Assembly (NCBI RefSeq): GCF_003201975.1
Contig: NZ_QJJQ01000001.1
Coordinates: forward strand, 310,001-374,000
Length of the DNA stretch: 64,000 bases
DNA from: Pseudogracilibacillus auburnensis
Lineage (GTDB): Bacteria; Bacillota; Bacilli; Bacillales; Amphibacillaceae
Direction: 5' to 3'
In this document: positions 9,535 through 18,332 of the stretch, in pieces
Layout of the letters: each line of letters begins with the position of its first letter
How positions within the stretch are numbered: position 1 is the first letter of the stretch
The notes under the pieces: generated by a model
What the model saw: only the letters and a program-made list of their open reading frames with translations
What the model was told of the DNA's origin: nothing
The model's database searches: none
Made by a program: the position numbers and the translations under genes

Positions 9535-9700
9535 ATTGTTCGTTACCCAATATCTAATAAATGGACTTCGCGGTTACGATTAATCGCTGTTCGCTACCTT
9601 AAAGACCGAAAAAGCTTTTCTCAGTCGCGATTAGTGATTATTCGTTATCCAAAAAACCGCAAAAGACGTTTCCCTATCGTTATTCGTTATCGCGAACCCT
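9535..9700. repeat. Degenerate intergenic repeat array A (four units, 42-51 bp spacing)
   Basis: On the minus strand four related cores occur: GGTAACGAAC, GGTAGCGAAC, GATAACGAAT and GATAACGAAT. Two carry a downstream TAATCG. The + strand anchors are 9542, 9593, 9644 and 9686, so three units are spaced by exactly 51. The same core recurs on the opposite strand at 25.2 kb. No coding sequence is present in the 9418-9918 gap apart from the small leader ORF annotated separately. Confidence 0.6.
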
Positions 9701-9775
9701 GATATTGTTATTTATAAAGCTATCCATCAATCGTTTCGGATAATGAAATCATCTTTCAAGTTTTTTGAATTTTTA

Positions 9776-9804
9776 TTGAATAGACTAATGTATTAAAGTA
9801 TAAT
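9776..9804 (+). promoter_or_regulatory. Sigma-A promoter for the first amino-acid ABC operon
   Basis: TTGAAT (9776-9781), a 17-base spacer and a perfect TATAAT (9799-9804). Transcription would start near 9811, about 108 bases ahead of the binding-protein start. Confidence 0.75.
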
Positions 9805-9852
9805 GTTTGTAATAGATACTAGAATATAGAAATTATTGAAAAAAGGGGGTAA

Positions 9853-9906
9853 ATGATAAAAGTTGCTCTCATTGTTGAAAGCGGTTTCAAAAAAATAATT
9901 ATCTAG
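9853..9906 (+). CDS. Possible 17-codon leader ORF before the amino-acid ABC operon
   Basis: ATG at 9853 follows AAAAGGGGG and encodes MIKVALIVESGFKKIII. Its TAG stop at 9904-9906 is part of the next gene's ribosome binding site (TAGGGGG), so translation could be coupled. The cre site lies inside it. It is not rich in one amino acid, so classical attenuation is unlikely. It may not be a functional gene. Confidence 0.35.
   Translation: MIKVALIVESGFKKIII
9876..9889 (+). promoter_or_regulatory. cre site (CcpA operator) in roadblock position
   Basis: TGAAAGCGGTTTCA fits the Bacillus cre consensus TGWAANCGNTNWCA at every position. It lies about 65-80 bases downstream of the predicted transcription start, where CcpA bound with HPr-Ser-P acts by blocking elongation. 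Confidence 0.75.
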
Positions 9907-9918
9907 GGGGATAAACAA

Positions 9919-10743
9919 TTGAAAAAGTTGATGCGTTTTCTTTCGATTACTTTTCTTTTGGTTAGTCTAACTGCCTTGTTATTTGCTTGTGGAGGGGACA
10001 GTGGAACAGATAAGGAATCATCAGGTAATTCTAGTGAGACAAGTGAACCTGCTGATTCTGATGGTGAAATACAAAAACTAGTAGTTGGGACAGATGCGAC
10101 TTACGCTCCAATGGAATATATGGATGACAGCGGAGAAATCGTCGGTATCGATATCGATATCGTCAATGCAATTGCCGAGGAAGTTGGGATCGAAGTAGAG
10201 TTTAAAAATATTGGTTGGGATCCATTATTTCCTGCGGTAAAAAATGGAGAGGTTGATTTTGCAGTCTCTTCGATAACGATTACAGAAGAACGTGAGGAAG
10301 AGTTTGATTTTACAGATCCTTATTATACTGCCAATCAATTAATTCTCGTTCCAGAAGATAGTGATATTTCTAGTTTTGCCGACTTAAAAGATAAAAAAGT
10401 TTCCGTACAAATAAATACGACAGGACATATCGTCGTAAAAGAGTTACAAGGAGAGACAAGTACGAATATTGTTGCAGCAGAAACGATGCCACTAGCAATT
10501 AGTGAAATGATCAATGGAAATGCGGACGCTTCTGTTGGAGATAACTCAACAGTGAATGAATACATCAAAAACAATCCAAATGTAGAGGTGACAACGATTG
10601 AGGATAGTAGTTTTGAAAAAGAATATTACGGGTTGATGGTTAAAAAAGGGAATACAGAAGTAGTGGAATTATTAAATGAGGGTATTCAAAAGTTAAAAGA
10701 AAATGGAAAATTAGAAGAAATTACTGGTTTTAAAGTCGAGTAA
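9919..10743 (+). CDS. Amino-acid ABC transporter substrate-binding lipoprotein (first system)
   Basis: This 274-residue lipoprotein has signal peptide and lipobox LLFAC (Cys24), an acidic linker and then a SBP_bac_3 domain. Domain markers are VGTDATYAPMEYMD, GIDIDIVNAIAEEVG and DFAVSSITITEEREEEFDFTDPYY near residues 115-137. It captures a polar amino acid outside the membrane for the permease and ATPase encoded next. The start is TTG at 9919, with AGGGGG ahead. Carbon catabolite control by the cre site suggests the substrate can serve as a carbon or nitrogen source. A hairpin between this gene and the permease should raise binding-protein levels over the permease. The exact amino acid cannot be read from the sequence. 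Confidence 0.88.
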   Translation: MKKLMRFLSITFLLVSLTALLFACGGDSGTDKESSGNSSETSEPADSDGEIQKLVVGTDATYAPMEYMDDSGEIVGIDIDIVNAIAEEVGIEVEFKNIGWDPLFPAVKNGEVDFAVSSITITEEREEEFDFTDPYYTANQLILVPEDSDISSFADLKDKKVSVQINTTGHIVVKELQGETSTNIVAAETMPLAISEMINGNADASVGDNSTVNEYIKNNPNVEVTTIEDSSFEKEYYGLMVKKGNTEVVELLNEGIQKLKENGKLEEITGFKVE

Positions 10744-10788
10744 CATTCATTTTTAATTAGAGTTATTTCTTTTCAAAAGACTTTTACC

Positions 10789-10826
10789 ATCTGTCCGTTT
10801 ACGTTACGGACAGATAGCCTTTTTTA
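10789..10826 (+). terminator. Internal terminator or mRNA-stabilising hairpin between binding protein and permease
   Basis: ATCTGTCCGT and ACGGACAGAT form a ten-pair stem with a seven-base loop; AGCCTTTTTT follows. Partial read-through would feed the downstream permease and ATPase genes. Confidence 0.7.
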
Positions 10827-10843
10827 CAGGATAAGCTTTCATT

Positions 10844-11590
10844 ATGGAGGTGGTCATCATCGAATTTTTTGAATCAATTCGTTTCGATATTCTTTGGAAT
10901 TATAGAAGTCTTTTTATTCATGGGATTTGGATAACGTTAGGACTAACGGTAGTTGGCTATACATGTGGAATAATACTTGGTTTATTATTTGGTCTTGGTA
11001 AAATGTCCAATAAAAAGTGGATTCATTATCCTAGTAGATGGTATATAGACTTTTTTCGTGGCACTCCGCTCCTTGTACAAATCTTACTTATCCACATAGC
11101 AGTCATTCCTACTATTTTTGGTCAATCATTAGGATTTTTTGTATCAGGGGCTTTGGCTCTATCACTGAACTGTGGGGCTTATACAGCTGAAATTATTCGG
11201 GCTGGAATTCAGTCACTTGATAAAGGACAAATGGAAGCAGCTCGTTCATTGGGGATGCCACATAATATGGCAATGAAACATATCATTTTACCTCAAGCAT
11301 TAAGGCGTATGGTACCGCCACTTGGAAATGAATTAATTGCTTTATTAAAGGACTCATCCTTGGTTACTGTTATAGCGGCAACAGATATTTTATATGCAGC
11401 TAAAATTGTTCAAGGTGCTACCTTTAGAGTGTGGGAACCATATATTCTTGCTGCGATTATGTATTTATTTTTAACATATATCGTTACAAAAATAGTTGCT
11501 TATGTAGAAAAAAGGTTTAGTACAAGTTATGTTCCGTCGAAAAGGCCGAAAATCTTTTCGCTTAGTCGAACATTTACGGGCGGAAGGTGA
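10844..11590 (+). CDS. Amino-acid ABC transporter permease (first system)
   Basis: This HisM/GlnP-type membrane protein of up to 248 residues has about five membrane segments. The PAAT motif [14 protein letters not shown] is near residue 65 and the EAA loop [20 protein letters not shown], which docks the ATPase, near 145. The start is uncertain. ATG at 10844 has only a weak AGGA 12 bases ahead, while the best Shine-Dalgarno (GGAGGTGG) overlaps codons 2-4 and no ATG, GTG or TTG follows it at normal spacing. The stop overlaps the ribosome binding site of the ATPase gene, so the two are coupled. Confidence 0.88.
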   Translation: MEVVIIEFFESIRFDILWNYRSLFIHGIWITLGLTVVGYTCGIILGLLFGLGKMSNKKWIHYPSRWYIDFFRGTPLLVQILLIHIAVIPTIFGQSLGFFVSGALALSLNCGAYTAEIIRAGIQSLDKGQMEAARSLGMPHNMAMKHIILPQALRRMVPPLGNELIALLKDSSLVTVIAATDILYAAKIVQGATFRVWEPYILAAIMYLFLTYIVTKIVAYVEKRFSTSYVPSKRPKIFSLSRTFTGGR

Positions 11591-11595
11591 TAAAA

Positions 11596-12318
11596 ATGAT
11601 AAAAATTGATGGGCTCGTAAAATCATATGGAGAACTTGAAGTTTTAAAAGGAATTGATTATGAAGTAAAAGAAAAAGAAGTGATTTGTATTATTGGAGCG
11701 AGTGGTTCTGGTAAGAGTACGCTTTTACGATGTATTAATTTACTTGAGGAAATTACAGATGGTGCAATATATATTGAAAATGTAAAAGTGAATGATCCGA
11801 AAACAAATATAAATGACATTCGTAAAGATGTAGGAATGGTATTTCAACAATTTAATTTATTTCCACATATGAATGTGTTAGATAATATTACGATTGCACC
11901 TAGAAAGATTCGTCATATGGATCCGAAAGAAGCGGAGGAACTGGCTCATGAACTTTTGGCAAAGGTTGGTTTAGGTGATAAAGCAAACAATTATCCAGAA
12001 CAGCTTTCAGGTGGACAGATGCAACGTGTCGCCATTGCAAGAGCACTTGCGATGAAACCGAAAGTAATGCTATTTGATGAACCAACATCTGCACTCGATC
12101 CAGAAATGGTGAAAGAAGTATTAGACGTCATGAAAGATTTGGCTAAAGAAGGAATGACGATGGTCGTTGTCACACATGAAATGGGGTTTGCAAGAGAAGT
12201 TGCTGATAGGGTGCTTTTCATTGATGGTGGTTTTCTCGTTGAAGAAGGGACACCTGAGGAATTATTTGGTCATCCACAAAACGAGCGGACGAAGGCATTT
12301 TTAGGCAAAATATTGTAA
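11596..12318 (+). CDS. Amino-acid ABC transporter ATPase (first system)
   Basis: This 240-residue GlnQ-type ATPase has Walker [10 protein letters not shown] at 34-42, the Q-loop in [10 protein letters not shown], signature LSGGQMQR and Walker [13 protein letters not shown], all intact. It energises uptake through the permease encoded just before it. The ATG at 11596 is preferred over a GTG at 11587, because GGAAGGTGAT at 11582-11591 is the Shine-Dalgarno and overlaps the permease stop. It closes the first amino-acid uptake operon; a near-copy of the whole system follows within 250 bases. No strong terminator is visible after the stop. Confidence 0.92.
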   Translation: MIKIDGLVKSYGELEVLKGIDYEVKEKEVICIIGASGSGKSTLLRCINLLEEITDGAIYIENVKVNDPKTNINDIRKDVGMVFQQFNLFPHMNVLDNITIAPRKIRHMDPKEAEELAHELLAKVGLGDKANNYPEQLSGGQMQRVAIARALAMKPKVMLFDEPTSALDPEMVKEVLDVMKDLAKEGMTMVVVTHEMGFAREVADRVLFIDGGFLVEEGTPEELFGHPQNERTKAFLGKIL

Positions 12319-12505
12319 GAAATTAATGTTAAATGAAAATGGTGCCAATCTATCCAATTATATAACTCATTGGAAAAAACTTTTCATTTCATTTTTGAGG
12401 CTTACTACCTATATTTTATCTATGTTTCTAGTGAAAATAACGGTTACTAGAATATAGCGAATTATTCTTATAAATTAGAATAATCCTTTTTTATTACATT
12501 TTCTA

Positions 12506-12514
12506 TGTTATAAT
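12506..12514 (+). promoter_or_regulatory. Extended -10 promoter for the second amino-acid ABC operon
   Basis: TGTTATAAT is a perfect extended -10 (TG, one base, TATAAT). The -35 is poor (T-run at 12487-12492, 16 bases upstream), consistent with extended -10 promoters. Confidence 0.55.
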
Positions 12515-12554
12515 ACGTTTATAGTTCGACAAATTACTACACAGGGGGTTTACA

Positions 12555-13391
12555 ATGTATAAGAAATTTTTATTAGCATTAATCTTAGGACTATTAATTG
12601 GTGTTTTGGCAGCATGTGGTGATTCGTCTAAAGATGAAGAGAAGTCTGACACGAACGAAAGTGAAAGCGCTAACGAAGAAGAGGCAACAAATGATGACGC
12701 TTCAGACAAAGAAGTGTATACGGTTGCAACGGACAATGGATATGTACCATTTGAATTCATTGATGAAGATTCGGGAGACCTTGTTGGATTTGATATCGAT
12801 TTAATTAATGCGCTTGCAGAAGAAGCTGGAATTGAAATCGAATTTGAAGTACTTGAGTTTGATGGAATTGTAGCTGGTGTGAGTTCAGGTCGATTTGATG
12901 TCGGTATTGCAGGAATGACAATTACAGAAGAGCGACAAGAATCAATTGATTTTACACAGCCTTATTATGAAGCAGGATTAATTCTAGCGGTTAAAGAAGG
13001 AAATGAAGAGATTCAATCAATCGATGATGTCGATGGAAAAGTAGTTGCTACACGTACTGGTTCTACGAGTCAAGAATATTTAGAAGCAAATACGGAAGCA
13101 AATGCTGAAGCTTTTCCTGGAATTATAGAAGCATACCAAAATGTTTTAGCTGGAAGAGCGGATGCAGTGTTATATGATTTACCGAATGTTTCTTACTACT
13201 CTGAAAAAGAAGCGGGTGGAGAATTAAAAACAGTTGGTGAAAAATTAACAGGGGAAGATTATGGAATCGCATTCCCGAAAGGTTCAGAACTTCGTGATGT
13301 CATTGATGATGCACTTACTTCATTAAAAGAAAATGGTACGTACGATGACATTTATGAAGAGTGGTTCGGAGAGCGTCCAGAAGGCACTTAA
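12555..13391 (+). CDS. Amino-acid ABC transporter substrate-binding lipoprotein (second system)
   Basis: This 278-residue lipoprotein has lipobox VLAAC (Cys21), a 35-residue acidic Ser/Glu-rich linker and a SBP_bac_3 domain (VATDNGYVPFEFID, GFDIDLINALAEEAG, DVGIAGMTITEERQESIDFT). It is homologous to but clearly different from the 9919 protein, so the two systems probably differ in substrate. CAGGGGG precedes the ATG. Like its neighbour operon, it is separated from the permease by a terminator hairpin and here also by a long palindrome. Substrate family: glutamine, cystine or another polar amino acid; not resolvable further. Confidence 0.88.
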   Translation: MYKKFLLALILGLLIGVLAACGDSSKDEEKSDTNESESANEEEATNDDASDKEVYTVATDNGYVPFEFIDEDSGDLVGFDIDLINALAEEAGIEIEFEVLEFDGIVAGVSSGRFDVGIAGMTITEERQESIDFTQPYYEAGLILAVKEGNEEIQSIDDVDGKVVATRTGSTSQEYLEANTEANAEAFPGIIEAYQNVLAGRADAVLYDLPNVSYYSEKEAGGELKTVGEKLTGEDYGIAFPKGSELRDVIDDALTSLKENGTYDDIYEEWFGERPEGT

Positions 13392-13415
13392 TAAAAAAAC
13401 TAAAAAGAATGATGG

Positions 13416-13442
13416 GAAAAGCGTGAACATATCACGCTTTTC
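13416..13442 (+). terminator. Internal terminator hairpin between binding protein and permease
   Basis: GAAAAGCGTGA and TCACGCTTTTC form an eleven-pair stem with loop ACATA. The T-tract is interrupted (TATATTTA), so termination may be partial. Confidence 0.7.
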
Positions 13443-13452
13443 TATATTTAAA

Positions 13453-13476
13453 TGAAAATAATGTACATTATTTTCA
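13453..13476. promoter_or_regulatory. Perfect 24-bp palindrome upstream of the second permease
   Basis: TGAAAATAATGT followed by its exact reverse complement, with no central spacer. It has no T-tract, so it looks like a dimer binding site rather than a terminator. It lies about 70 bases before the permease start and could control a separate permease-ATPase transcript. Confidence 0.5.
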
Positions 13477-13546
13477 ATAGGGTATTTTTAGTTTGATAGT
13501 ATAGTAGTAATTTTAGCTTATTTTTTTGGAAGAGGTGATATGTTGC

Positions 13547-14188
13547 ATGGAACATATTATAAAAGTTTTACCTTATTTATTAGAGGGAATTAAGTATACT
13601 TTCTTAATCACTATTGTTGGTGTAGCATTGGGATTTGTTATCGGTGCTTTTGCGGGATTAGGTAGATTATCTAAAAGTAAAATAATTTATTGGCTCTGTA
13701 CTACTTATGTAGAGATTATTCGTGGTACCCCAATTTTAGTGCAAATATTATTTATTTATTTTGGTTTATCGGACTTATTAGGGATTAATTTAGATAAAGT
13801 TACCGCATCGATTATTGCTATTGCGATTAATGCAGGGGCATATATTGCTGAAATTGTTCGAGGTGGAGTCCAGTCGATTGATAAAGGACAATTTGAAGCG
13901 GGAGATTCAATAGGACTTACAAAAAGGCAAACGATGTGGTATATTATTTGGCCACAAGCATTGAAAAGAATGATCCCACCACTTGGAAACCAGTTCATTA
14001 TTAGTTTGAAGGATACGTCATTATTTTCAGCGATTGCCGTTGGTGAAGTGTTGTATCAAGGTAAAGCATATACTGCTGCTGCATTTACGTATTTTGAACC
14101 TTACTTAATGGTTGCAGTATTTTATTTAGCAATAACCATACCAGCAAGTATTATTTTACGTCGTGTGGAACGGAGGCTTGATGTGTAA
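13547..14188 (+). CDS. Amino-acid ABC transporter permease (second system)
   Basis: This 213-residue HisM/GlnP-type permease has about five membrane helices. The sequence [18 protein letters not shown] lies near residue 61 and the ATPase-docking EAA loop [20 protein letters not shown] near residue 120. The ATG at 13547 is chosen since AGAGGTGAT ends nine bases ahead; an in-frame TTG at 13526 lies before that site. The stop shares a base with the ATPase start (TAATG), a sign of tight coupling. The region upstream carries a palindrome and a terminator, so expression may be set separately from the binding protein. Confidence 0.9.
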   Translation: MEHIIKVLPYLLEGIKYTFLITIVGVALGFVIGAFAGLGRLSKSKIIYWLCTTYVEIIRGTPILVQILFIYFGLSDLLGINLDKVTASIIAIAINAGAYIAEIVRGGVQSIDKGQFEAGDSIGLTKRQTMWYIIWPQALKRMIPPLGNQFIISLKDTSLFSAIAVGEVLYQGKAYTAAAFTYFEPYLMVAVFYLAITIPASIILRRVERRLDV

Positions 14189-14910
14189 TGATTACAGTAG
14201 AAGATTTGCATAAATCGTTTGGAGACCACGAAGTATTAAAAGGTATTTCTAATACGATCAATGAGAAAGAAGTTGTTTGTGTAATCGGTCCTTCCGGTTC
14301 CGGGAAAAGTACTTTTTTACGATGTCTTAACTTATTGGAGGAAGTGACATCAGGAAGTATTACAATTGATGGAGTTGAAATAACCGATAGAAAGACAGAT
14401 GTACCAAAAGTTCGAGCACAAGTCGGCATGGTATTCCAACATTTTAATTTATTTCCTCATAAAACGGTGTTAGAAAATATTACACTTGGACCTATTAAAG
14501 TGTTAAATCAATCAAAAGAGGAAGCGGAAAAAACAGCTCGAGAACTCCTCAAAAAAGTTGGGCTTGCTGATAAAGAGTCGGTTTACCCAGCAAGTTTATC
14601 AGGTGGTCAAAAACAACGAGTCGCCATTTCACGAGCACTAGCGATGAATCCGAAAGTAATGTTGTTTGATGAACCTACTTCCGCACTTGACCCAGAATTA
14701 GTTGGAGAAGTGTTGGCGGTAATGAAAGACTTGGCTAAATCAGGAATGACAATGGTTGTTGTTACCCATGAAATGGGCTTTGCTCGGGAAGTTGGTGATC
14801 GAGTTATTTTTATCGATCAAGGTGTCATTATGGAAGAAGGAGATCCACAAGAAATGTTTAACGATCCTAAAAGTGAAAGATTACAATCATTTTTAGGTCA
14901 AATTTTATAA
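14188..14910 (+). CDS. Amino-acid ABC transporter ATPase (second system)
   Basis: This 240-residue GlnQ-type ATPase has Walker [10 protein letters not shown] at 34-42, [10 protein letters not shown], signature LSGGQKQR, Walker [13 protein letters not shown] and the H-loop VVVTHEMGF. Every catalytic motif is intact. It is the same length as the 11596 ATPase and very similar to it, so the two operons probably arose by duplication. The start overlaps the permease stop. A strong terminator follows at 14952. Confidence 0.93.
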   Translation: MITVEDLHKSFGDHEVLKGISNTINEKEVVCVIGPSGSGKSTFLRCLNLLEEVTSGSITIDGVEITDRKTDVPKVRAQVGMVFQHFNLFPHKTVLENITLGPIKVLNQSKEEAEKTARELLKKVGLADKESVYPASLSGGQKQRVAISRALAMNPKVMLFDEPTSALDPELVGEVLAVMKDLAKSGMTMVVVTHEMGFAREVGDRVIFIDQGVIMEEGDPQEMFNDPKSERLQSFLGQIL

Positions 14911-14951
14911 ATTATTAAGGAGGAGACGATTTACACATAATGGCCTCCACT

Positions 14952-14983
14952 AGACTGTCGTGAAACCCTCGACAGTCTTTTTT
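14952..14983 (+). terminator. Terminator of the second amino-acid ABC operon
   Basis: AGACTGTCG and CGACAGTCT pair perfectly around a nine-base loop, followed by TTTTTT. Confidence 0.9.
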
Positions 14984-15318
14984 AATTGATCGCACTAATA
15001 TTATGCTTTCTGCAGGCAATGTCTCAATTCCTTAAAAGCAAAAAGCAGCTTTTTGCGGGACTTTCGACTGTTGCTTTTCTCACAGATGTCTTCGTGTATT
15101 CTCCTACTAAAATCTCCATTTTTGTTGTTTTATTTCTCTCAATTTGTGTTCAAAAAGTTCCCACATCACGCTCATGTCTTTAAACTTCGCTTAGGTCGTA
15201 TTTCAGCCGCTCGTATTAGGGCAATGTTATAATTTAACCCTTCAAAGTCTCGCTATATGCAAAATAGTACTTGGAGTGTTAAAATTTAAAGTAAAAGTAA
15301 ATTGGAGGAACTGTGCAA
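14984..15318. other. Intergenic gap, no gene seen
   Basis: A 65-codon open frame at 14986-15183 has no ribosome binding site and looks accidental. AAAAAGCAGCTTTTTGC near 15040 can fold into a small hairpin. No clear promoter for the MATE gene was found. Confidence 0.5.
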
Positions 15319-16671
15319 ATGGCCGTCGAAAATCATTTATATGATCAACCAGTAGTAAAAAGTTTTTTTCGGTATTTAATTCCGTCATTAATTGGGATGG
15401 GGCTCTTGTCTGTTAATATTATGATTGATGGGATATTTGTTGGGCATGGGGTTGGTTCTGTTGCACTGGCAAGTGTTAATATCGCAACTCCGATGTATTC
15501 GGTTATTTTATCGATCGGGCTTTTAATCGGTGTAGGCGGTGGTGCAATTTATTCCATGGCTTTAGGTAGCGGGGATAAGGAGCAGGCGCAGCATGTTTTT
15601 ACGATTTCTATTGGTATTGTTACGGTTGTCACGATAATCGTTTCTGGTATTTGCTATTTATTTTTGGAGAATATCGCTCTGTTTTTTGGTGCGAACGAAG
15701 ATACACTTGCCTATGTCATTGATTATATGAAAATTTTATTGATTTTCTCCTTATTTATGGTTTGGGAAACGACATTAAGTGTTTTTATTCGTAATGACGG
15801 AAACCCAAATCTTGCGATGATTGGATTAATTGTTACTTCTCTATTAAATATTGTGCTCAATTATTGGATGATTTTTATATTAGGGCTTGAAGTAAAAGGA
15901 GCAGCACTTGCGACAGTTTTATCCATCGTTATCGGATTACTCGTATTAAGCTCACATTTTTTTAAAAAATCTAGTCAGTTAAAATTCGTTACAGTGGAAT
16001 TTAAATGGAAAGAAGTAAAGCAAATAAACGCAATCGGGTTTCCTAGCTTTTTATCCGAAGTTGGAGTGGGCGTATTTATCATAGGTTATAATATCGTCAT
16101 TGGATATTACGCTGGCACAACTGGTTTAGCAGCATTTTCTGTTATCAATTATTTACACTTTTTTATGTTTTTAGTGTTTATTGGAGTAGGTTCTGCCATT
16201 CAACCGATGATCAGTTATTATTATGGAGCAAACCTATTTGATAGAATGAGAGAAACAGTTCAACTGGCAGAGAAAACGGCAATCATTCTCGGTACATTAT
16301 TTTTTGTTGGTGGTTTTTGGGGTGCCTCTTATCTCGTTTCACTATTTGGCATAACATCTGAAGTAATTTCAGAACTTGCTATCAAAGGGATTCGCCTTTT
16401 CTTTATCAGTTATTTGTTTATGGGAATTAATTTTATTTATATTACTTACTTTCAGTCGATCGGTTCAGTAAAACCCGCATTATGGATCACTATTTTTCGT
16501 AACTTTATTATTTTTGCCATTTTATTACTTTCACTTCCGTTTTTCTTTGGATTGACTGGGGTTTGGTTAGTTCTACCTGTTACGGAAGCATTGATCGCTT
16601 GTCTGATTGTTATCTTTGCAAGAAAAGGCGTCATGCGTGCTCATACGCTTGAAGTGAATCATAATCTTTAG
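15319..16671 (+). CDS. MATE family multidrug/cation efflux transporter
   Basis: This 450-residue membrane protein has twelve predicted helices in two homologous six-helix halves. It includes GMGLLSVNIMIDGIFVGHGV near residue 25, typical of the MATE/DinF-NorM superfamily, and the internal repeat GYNIVIGYYAGTTGLAAFSV after residue 255. Such pumps export drugs or cationic metabolites in exchange for Na+ or H+. The ATG at 15319 follows GGAGGAA by eight bases; an in-frame GTG at 15313 is too close to that site. It is monocistronic. Substrate unknown. Confidence 0.88.
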   Translation: MAVENHLYDQPVVKSFFRYLIPSLIGMGLLSVNIMIDGIFVGHGVGSVALASVNIATPMYSVILSIGLLIGVGGGAIYSMALGSGDKEQAQHVFTISIGIVTVVTIIVSGICYLFLENIALFFGANEDTLAYVIDYMKILLIFSLFMVWETTLSVFIRNDGNPNLAMIGLIVTSLLNIVLNYWMIFILGLEVKGAALATVLSIVIGLLVLSSHFFKKSSQLKFVTVEFKWKEVKQINAIGFPSFLSEVGVGVFIIGYNIVIGYYAGTTGLAAFSVINYLHFFMFLVFIGVGSAIQPMISYYYGANLFDRMRETVQLAEKTAIILGTLFFVGGFWGASYLVSLFGITSEVISELAIKGIRLFFISYLFMGINFIYITYFQSIGSVKPALWITIFRNFIIFAILLLSLPFFFGLTGVWLVLPVTEALIACLIVIFARKGVMRAHTLEVNHNL

Positions 16672-16685
16672 TGGTTGATGGCTCG

Positions 16686-16845
16686 AATTCCGCAACGGGG
16701 CGATGAAATTCCGCAATGGAGGAGAAATTTCCGCAGTGGAGCGAGAAAATCCCGCAATGACTCAAAAATTTCCGCAACTGAAACGGTAAAATGCTGTAAT
16801 CATCGATTCTAATTTCACCATAGGTGCTCAAACTTCCGCAACGAT
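16686..16845. repeat. Degenerate short tandem repeat, 20-21 bp period
   Basis: Units of the type AAATTCCGCAATGGAGGAG have CCGCA anchors at 16690, 16711, 16731, 16752 and 16772, with a further one at 16836. The spacing is 21, 20, 21, 20 and then 64 bases, about three units. This fills the gap between the MATE and serine hydrolase genes. Confidence 0.7.
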
Positions 16846-16898
16846 TTCCAATTATGGGAGCTCTTAATTTCTGTAAAATAATAGGAGGGTGATGTAGT

Positions 16899-18272
16899 TT
16901 GAATAAAAATGTAGCTGAGTTAGATAAGAATTTAATAGAAATGTGTAAAAAAGCTAAAATTCCTGGCATGGCTCTCATTGCTGCTAAAAATGGTGAAGTA
17001 ATATATGAAAATTATGTAGGATATAGAAATAAAGCAGCACAACTTCCTGTAACAGGGGATACGATTTTTGGAGTGGCGTCCTTAACAAAATCATTTACTG
17101 CACTTGCGATCATGATCTTAGAAGAAGAAGGGAAATTATCTGTTCAAGATAATGTTATCAAATGGTTACCTCAATTAACGTTCATTCAACCAAAAACGAC
17201 GATCCATCATTTGCTTACCCATACAGCAGGATATCCTGGCATGGCTTCCTTTCATTTAGCTCGGCTAGAAAGTCTCACTCGTGATCCGGATGGAAGATAT
17301 TTATTTGGCAAAATTCCCACAACTAATGGAGCAGTGAAAGGTGTTCCTGATATGATGGAAAAAATGAATGAATTTGACGAAGATTTTATCGGTGCACCCG
17401 GCGAACTTTTCAATTACTCGAATGAATGTTATGCACTTTTACAAGAAATTGTCGAGCGTGCTAGTGGGGAATCTTTTGAAGAGTTGATGAAGAGAATGAT
17501 TTTTGAACCGCTAGAAATGGATCGCTCCATTTTTAAAGTAGCAGATTTACGAACTTTTTCAGATGTTACACAATTATATGCGTTTACAAAGGATAAAAAA
17601 AAGGATGCGTATCATTCTCCAACTTGGTGGGAGAGTGGGAATATTTATGGGGCAGGAGCATTGAAGACTTCTGCAAAAGATATGATGAAATATTTAGAAG
17701 TTTTTCGAAATGACGGAAATGTCAATGGAAAACAAATTGTTTCGAAAAAAGGAATCGACAAGATGCTCACAGCTTATTGCACTACACCGAATGAGAATCA
17801 ATATGGATACGGTATGATGATTGGGAAATACAAAGGTGTCGACGTCGTTGGTCATGGTGGTGGGGTAAAAGGGGTTTCCTCTTACATGCTACTTGCTAAA
17901 AAAGAAGGCATTACGATTACGGTATTAACCAATATTGCAGAAGTTGCTGCTGAAAACTTAGCACTTACAGTTTTTCGGTATATACTCGATCTTGAAGAAC
18001 CAAAATTAGGTCAATCTGCTTATCAACTTTCAACAGAGGAACTAACTAAATATAGTGGAATTTATCAATCTCATGAGGGTCAAAAAATAGAAGTAAGGGA
18101 AAAAGAGAATGGGTTAGTTTTACACATTCAGCATAACACAGTTACCGTTGCACCTTATCAAGAAAATCTATTCCAACTCCCTGATGGAAAAAAGGTCGCT
18201 TTTTTAACAGATGGACAAGGGAACATAACAGGTATTTTTAGAGGTATGCGTTATTTACAGAAATGTACATAG
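16899..18272 (+). CDS. Serine hydrolase of the beta-lactamase/PBP4* family (YbbE-like)
   Basis: This 457-residue protein has the class C beta-lactamase/D-Ala-D-Ala peptidase fold. The nucleophile is in SLTK near residue 64, the tyrosine in YSN near 174 and the third motif in HGGG near 320. A C-terminal domain of about 90 residues resembles DUF3471. No signal peptide is evident, so it may be cytosolic. The start is TTG at 16899 behind AGGAGGGTGATG. In Bacillus subtilis a related gene (ybbE) sits in the MurNAc recycling cluster with nagZ. Here too it precedes a NagZ-like gene and nag genes, which suggests a cell-wall salvage role. Esterase, peptidase or beta-lactamase activity cannot be told apart from sequence. 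Confidence 0.82.
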   Translation: MNKNVAELDKNLIEMCKKAKIPGMALIAAKNGEVIYENYVGYRNKAAQLPVTGDTIFGVASLTKSFTALAIMILEEEGKLSVQDNVIKWLPQLTFIQPKTTIHHLLTHTAGYPGMASFHLARLESLTRDPDGRYLFGKIPTTNGAVKGVPDMMEKMNEFDEDFIGAPGELFNYSNECYALLQEIVERASGESFEELMKRMIFEPLEMDRSIFKVADLRTFSDVTQLYAFTKDKKKDAYHSPTWWESGNIYGAGALKTSAKDMMKYLEVFRNDGNVNGKQIVSKKGIDKMLTAYCTTPNENQYGYGMMIGKYKGVDVVGHGGGVKGVSSYMLLAKKEGITITVLTNIAEVAAENLALTVFRYILDLEEPKLGQSAYQLSTEELTKYSGIYQSHEGQKIEVREKENGLVLHIQHNTVTVAPYQENLFQLPDGKKVAFLTDGQGNITGIFRGMRYLQKCT

Positions 18273-18280
18273 AGATGAAA

Positions 18281-18326
18281 ATGAAAACTTCCTTTGATCG
18301 AAACAGATGCCAAAGGAAGTTTTCAT
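18281..18326. terminator. Bidirectional terminator between convergent genes
   Basis: ATGAAAACTTCCTTTG and CAAAGGAAGTTTTCAT form a 16-pair perfect stem with a 14-base loop, between the serine hydrolase and the GH3-like gene. Confidence 0.8.
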
Positions 18327-18332
18327 GTTAAA

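Noticed and set aside
14986-15183. Open frame of 65 codons after the second amino-acid operon
   Set aside because: No ribosome binding site, no recognisable family, and it begins right behind a terminator.
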